This document shows positions 4,956-6,804 of a DNA stretch of 6,804 bases, piece by piece. The stretch comes from CAYMJK01 sp043101635 (GTDB lineage Bacteria > Planctomycetota > Phycisphaerae > Phycisphaerales > UBA1924). The stretch lies in assembly GCA_043101635.1 (NCBI GenBank), contig JBICIE010000262.1, forward strand, positions 1 to 6,804, in the 5' to 3' direction. Each line of letters starts with the position of its first letter. The first letter of the stretch is position 1. The notes below the pieces were generated by a model that worked only from the letters and a program-made list of their open reading frames with translations, was not told the DNA's origin and searched no databases. The position numbers were made by a program, and so were the translations under genes.

Positions 4956-5016
4956 GGACGCCGGCCTGTTTGCATTCTGATAGCGGGAAACCGGCCCTGT
5001 TCAGAGGCGCCTGGTC

Positions 5017-5044
5017 TTCTCATCGGCGCATCAGTCTCTATGAT
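5017..5044 (+). promoter_or_regulatory. Candidate promoter of the beta-helix gene
   Basis: TTCTCA (5017-5022, 4 of 6 to TTGACA) and TATGAT (5039-5044, 5 of 6 to TATAAT) are 16 bp apart. Transcription would begin near 5051, giving a leader of about 20 nt that still includes the AGGAGG site. Geometry is good, but it is unproven. Confidence 0.35.
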
Positions 5045-5059
5045 TGCGCGGGGAGGCCC

Positions 5060-5065
5060 AGGAGG
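5060..5065 (+). promoter_or_regulatory. Ribosome binding site AGGAGG
   Basis: AGGAGG lies 5 nt before the ATG at 5071. It decides that start over the in-frame TTG at 5044, which has no such site and would add nine residues ahead of the signal peptide. Confidence 0.85.
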
Positions 5066-5070
5066 TTGCA

Positions 5071-6777
5071 ATGAACAGGCAGGTGTGCTGCGCCGGGCTG
5101 TCGGCCTTGACGCTGGTCGCGGCGTGCCGGGCAGAGGAGCTGCCCGTGCCGTCGCCGTCGTATCCCACCATTCAGTCGGCGCTGGGCGCCTCGAGGGCCG
5201 GGGACGAGATCGTGCTCGCCGATGGCGTCTACTCGGGCCCGGGCAACGTCGATCTTGCCATGCCGGCGCACGCGATCACGCTGCGCAGCGCTTCGGATGA
5301 TCCGGCGGCGTGCGTCATCCAGATGAACGATGAGGATGAGCGGGCGATGTCGGGCCCGTCATCGGGCACGGTGATCCGGGCCATCACGATGCGCGACGGC
5401 GCCGGGCTGGACGCTGGCGGCGCGGTCGTGCTGGGATCGGGCAGCCCGCGGTTCGAGCGGTGCGTCTTCGACAGCAACCGGATCGGCGGATACGACCCGG
5501 ATTCGTACGGCGGCGCCGTCCACATGACCGGCTCCAGCGCCATCTTCGACCGGTGCGTGTTCACGGCCAATCGCGCCGACTGTTACCCGACGGCGGGGAC
5601 CGGCGACGGCTACGGCGGGGCGCTGTACATCAGGGGCGGGGCGCCGGTCTTTCTCGACTGCGAATTCTCGTCGAACGCGGCAACCGGCGCCGATTTCGGC
5701 AGCGCCGTCGGCGGCGCCATGTACATCACGGGCGGCGCAGATGTGCTGCTGGCCGGCGGGGAGGTGATAGGCAACTCCAGCCGGGCCGACGGCGGCGCAT
5801 CGGGCGGCGCAATCGCGATCAACGGGTCTTCGCTGCGCGCGATCGGGGTGGTGTTCGAGGCGAACCGGACTGGGCGCGGCTCGTATTCGCAGATCGCCTC
5901 CGGGGGCGCCATCAGGGCCAGCGGTTCCACGGTGGACCTGGTGAACTGCAAGTTCCTGTCGAACCAGGCCGCGGCCACCGACATGTTCGGGGAGGCGTAC
6001 GGTGGCGCCGTCAGCGCGTGGGACACCACGATCTCGATGACGAACGTGCTGCTGGCGGGCAAAGAGGCGGCGGAATACGGCGATCTGTGCGCCACCGGCG
6101 GGGCCGTGTGGCTCGGGCGCAAGGCGTCGCTGACGGTGCGGTCGAGCACGATCTGGGGCAACAGCGCCACCTGCGCCGGGGGGGCGATCTATCTCAACTT
6201 CGATTCCGGCGGGGCGCCGGCGCTGGACATCGCCGGCAGCGTGCTGTTTGCGAGCCAGCCGGATCAGATCGCGATGTCGGGCCCCGGCCCGATCGTGACG
6301 GTGCGCTACAGCGACGTCGAGGGCGGCTGGGCCGGCGAGGGGAACATCGACGCCGACCCGCTGCTGGTCGATCCCGAAGGGGGCGACTGGCGGCTCGGCG
6401 CCGGCTCGGCGGCGATCGACGCGGGCGCCAATGACCTGGTTCCCGCCGACGTGTTCGACCTCGACGGTGATGGCGACACCAGCGAGCCGCTGCCAGTGGA
6501 CCTTGCGGGGGGCGCGCGGTTCGTCGACGATCCGGCGGCGCCGGACACGGGGCGCGGGACGCCGCCGCTGGTGGACATGGGCGCCTTCGAGGGGCAGAGC
6601 GACGACTGCTACGCGGACTGCGACGGCTCGGGCGAACTGGATTTGTTCGACTTCCTGTGCTTCCAGAACGCCTTCGGCGCCGGCGACCCGTACGCGGACT
6701 GCGACGGCAGCGGCGTGCTGGACCTGTTCGACTTCCTCTGCTACCAGAACGCCTACGCGGCGGGGTGCCCCTTCTGA
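5071..6777 (+). CDS. Exported right-handed beta-helix protein with anchor-Q-like and GC-type dockerin domains
   Basis: Secreted or surface protein; no enzymatic activity is evident. Of 568 residues: a signal peptide at about 1-22 (MNRQVCCAGLSALTLVAAC) containing a lipobox-like VAAC (16-19); YPTIQSALGA (31-40) and IVLADGVYSGPGN (47-59), the usual entry of such beta-helix proteins; then nine GGA-phi coils (about 116-373), many followed 15 residues later by C-x-F-x-x-N, a pattern like the Pmp-type GGA(I/L)/FxxN repeats. Residues ~424-508 (NIDADPLLVDPEGGDWRLGAGSAAIDAG to VDMGAFEGQ) match the 'choice-of-anchor Q' module as I know it. Residues 513-568 are a paired calcium loop, YADCDGSG-x-LDLFDFLC twice, ending GCPF, which is the GC-type dockerin of Phycisphaerales. 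Cleavage could be by signal peptidase I after ACRA or by signal peptidase II at Cys19. Partner and anchor are unknown. Confidence 0.92.
   Translation: MNRQVCCAGLSALTLVAACRAEELPVPSPSYPTIQSALGASRAGDEIVLADGVYSGPGNVDLAMPAHAITLRSASDDPAACVIQMNDEDERAMSGPSSGTVIRAITMRDGAGLDAGGAVVLGSGSPRFERCVFDSNRIGGYDPDSYGGAVHMTGSSAIFDRCVFTANRADCYPTAGTGDGYGGALYIRGGAPVFLDCEFSSNAATGADFGSAVGGAMYITGGADVLLAGGEVIGNSSRADGGASGGAIAINGSSLRAIGVVFEANRTGRGSYSQIASGGAIRASGSTVDLVNCKFLSNQAAATDMFGEAYGGAVSAWDTTISMTNVLLAGKEAAEYGDLCATGGAVWLGRKASLTVRSSTIWGNSATCAGGAIYLNFDSGGAPALDIAGSVLFASQPDQIAMSGPGPIVTVRYSDVEGGWAGEGNIDADPLLVDPEGGDWRLGAGSAAIDAGANDLVPADVFDLDGDGDTSEPLPVDLAGGARFVDDPAAPDTGRGTPPLVDMGAFEGQSDDCYADCDGSGELDLFDFLCFQNAFGAGDPYADCDGSGVLDLFDFLCYQNAYAAGCPF
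6340..6600 (+). other. Anchor-Q-like domain of the beta-helix protein
   Basis: Codons 424-510 encode NIDADPLLVDPEGGDWRL, AGSAAIDAG, a DLDGDGD loop, a GGARFVDDP segment and LVDMGAFEG, in the order seen in 'choice-of-anchor Q' modules that close beta-helix proteins in planctomycetes and relatives. The boundary is approximate. Confidence 0.75.
6610..6774 (+). repeat. Two tandem dockerin-like calcium-loop units
   Basis: Codons 514-540 (6610-6690) and 541-568 (6691-6774) encode units identical at 22 of 27 aligned residues; the first 18 bases of each are identical (the codons for YADCDG). Each has an Asp-rich loop (D-C-D-G-S-G-x-L-D) like the first half of an EF-hand, as in dockerins. The close match suggests recent duplication or homogenisation. 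Confidence 0.85.
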
Positions 6778-6804
6778 CAATACGGTTCACTTAAGCCGAA
6801 CGAC

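Noticed and set aside
4960..4997. GCCGG/CCGGC inverted repeat after the membrane-protein gene
   Set aside because: Only 5 bp of stem with a loop of about 26 nt and no T-run; expected by chance at this GC content.
5359..6780. Open frame of 473 codons on the minus strand over the beta-helix gene
   Set aside because: It is rich in Arg, Ala and Val with no start-site support, while the + strand frame has a signal peptide, repeats and dockerin; a GC-driven shadow.

Overview
The window is GC-rich chromosomal DNA that most resembles the planctomycete class Phycisphaerae. The strongest clue is the last gene: a secreted beta-helix protein ending in a domain of the 'choice-of-anchor Q' type followed by a paired DCDGSG..LDLFDFLC.QNA calcium loop (the GC-type dockerin of Phycisphaerales). 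The broken-up str operon, the dispersed-looking short repeats and the palindromes in the spacers fit that group. Names rest on motif recognition by eye, not on a search.

Layout. 1-269 is a perfect 119-bp inverted repeat around a 31-nt C-rich loop; its right arm holds the rpsL leader and first 23 codons, its left arm an inverted copy of them. rpsL (S12, 200-571) and rpsG (S7, 732-1226) follow on the + strand, separated by 160 bp holding a terminator-like hairpin and a second perfect palindrome. No fusA or tuf follows rpsG. Instead there is a repeat-bearing gap and a GNAT acetyltransferase on the - strand (1340-2029). Divergent from it, 36 bp away, is a ThiF/MoeB/HesA E1-like adenylyltransferase (2066-3142). 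Its stop codon directly abuts the stop codon of a convergent metallo-beta-lactamase-fold hydrolase of the glyoxalase II type (3143-3787, -). A 166-bp divergent spacer leads to a two-helix membrane protein with four degenerate TPR-like repeats (3954-4955, +), then the exported beta-helix/dockerin protein (5071-6777, +).

How the genes relate. rpsL and rpsG form the translation pair. The ThiF/MoeB-like enzyme should activate a ThiS- or MoaD-type sulfur carrier for thiamine, molybdopterin or related sulfur chemistry, but no carrier gene is in the window. The GNAT, hydrolase and membrane genes are housekeeping or lineage-specific genes with no visible shared pathway. The last gene is a cell-surface or exported protein.

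Most worth checking: the giant foldback at the window edge with a four-G-tract quadruplex motif in its loop (probably an assembly or amplification artefact, otherwise a remarkable structure); the natural Arg at S12 position 88; the palindromes and dispersed-looking repeats; the TPR-like membrane protein; and the beta-helix protein with a cysteine ladder, two stacked C-terminal modules and a possible lipobox. I saw no tRNA, rRNA, CRISPR array, transposase or phage gene.
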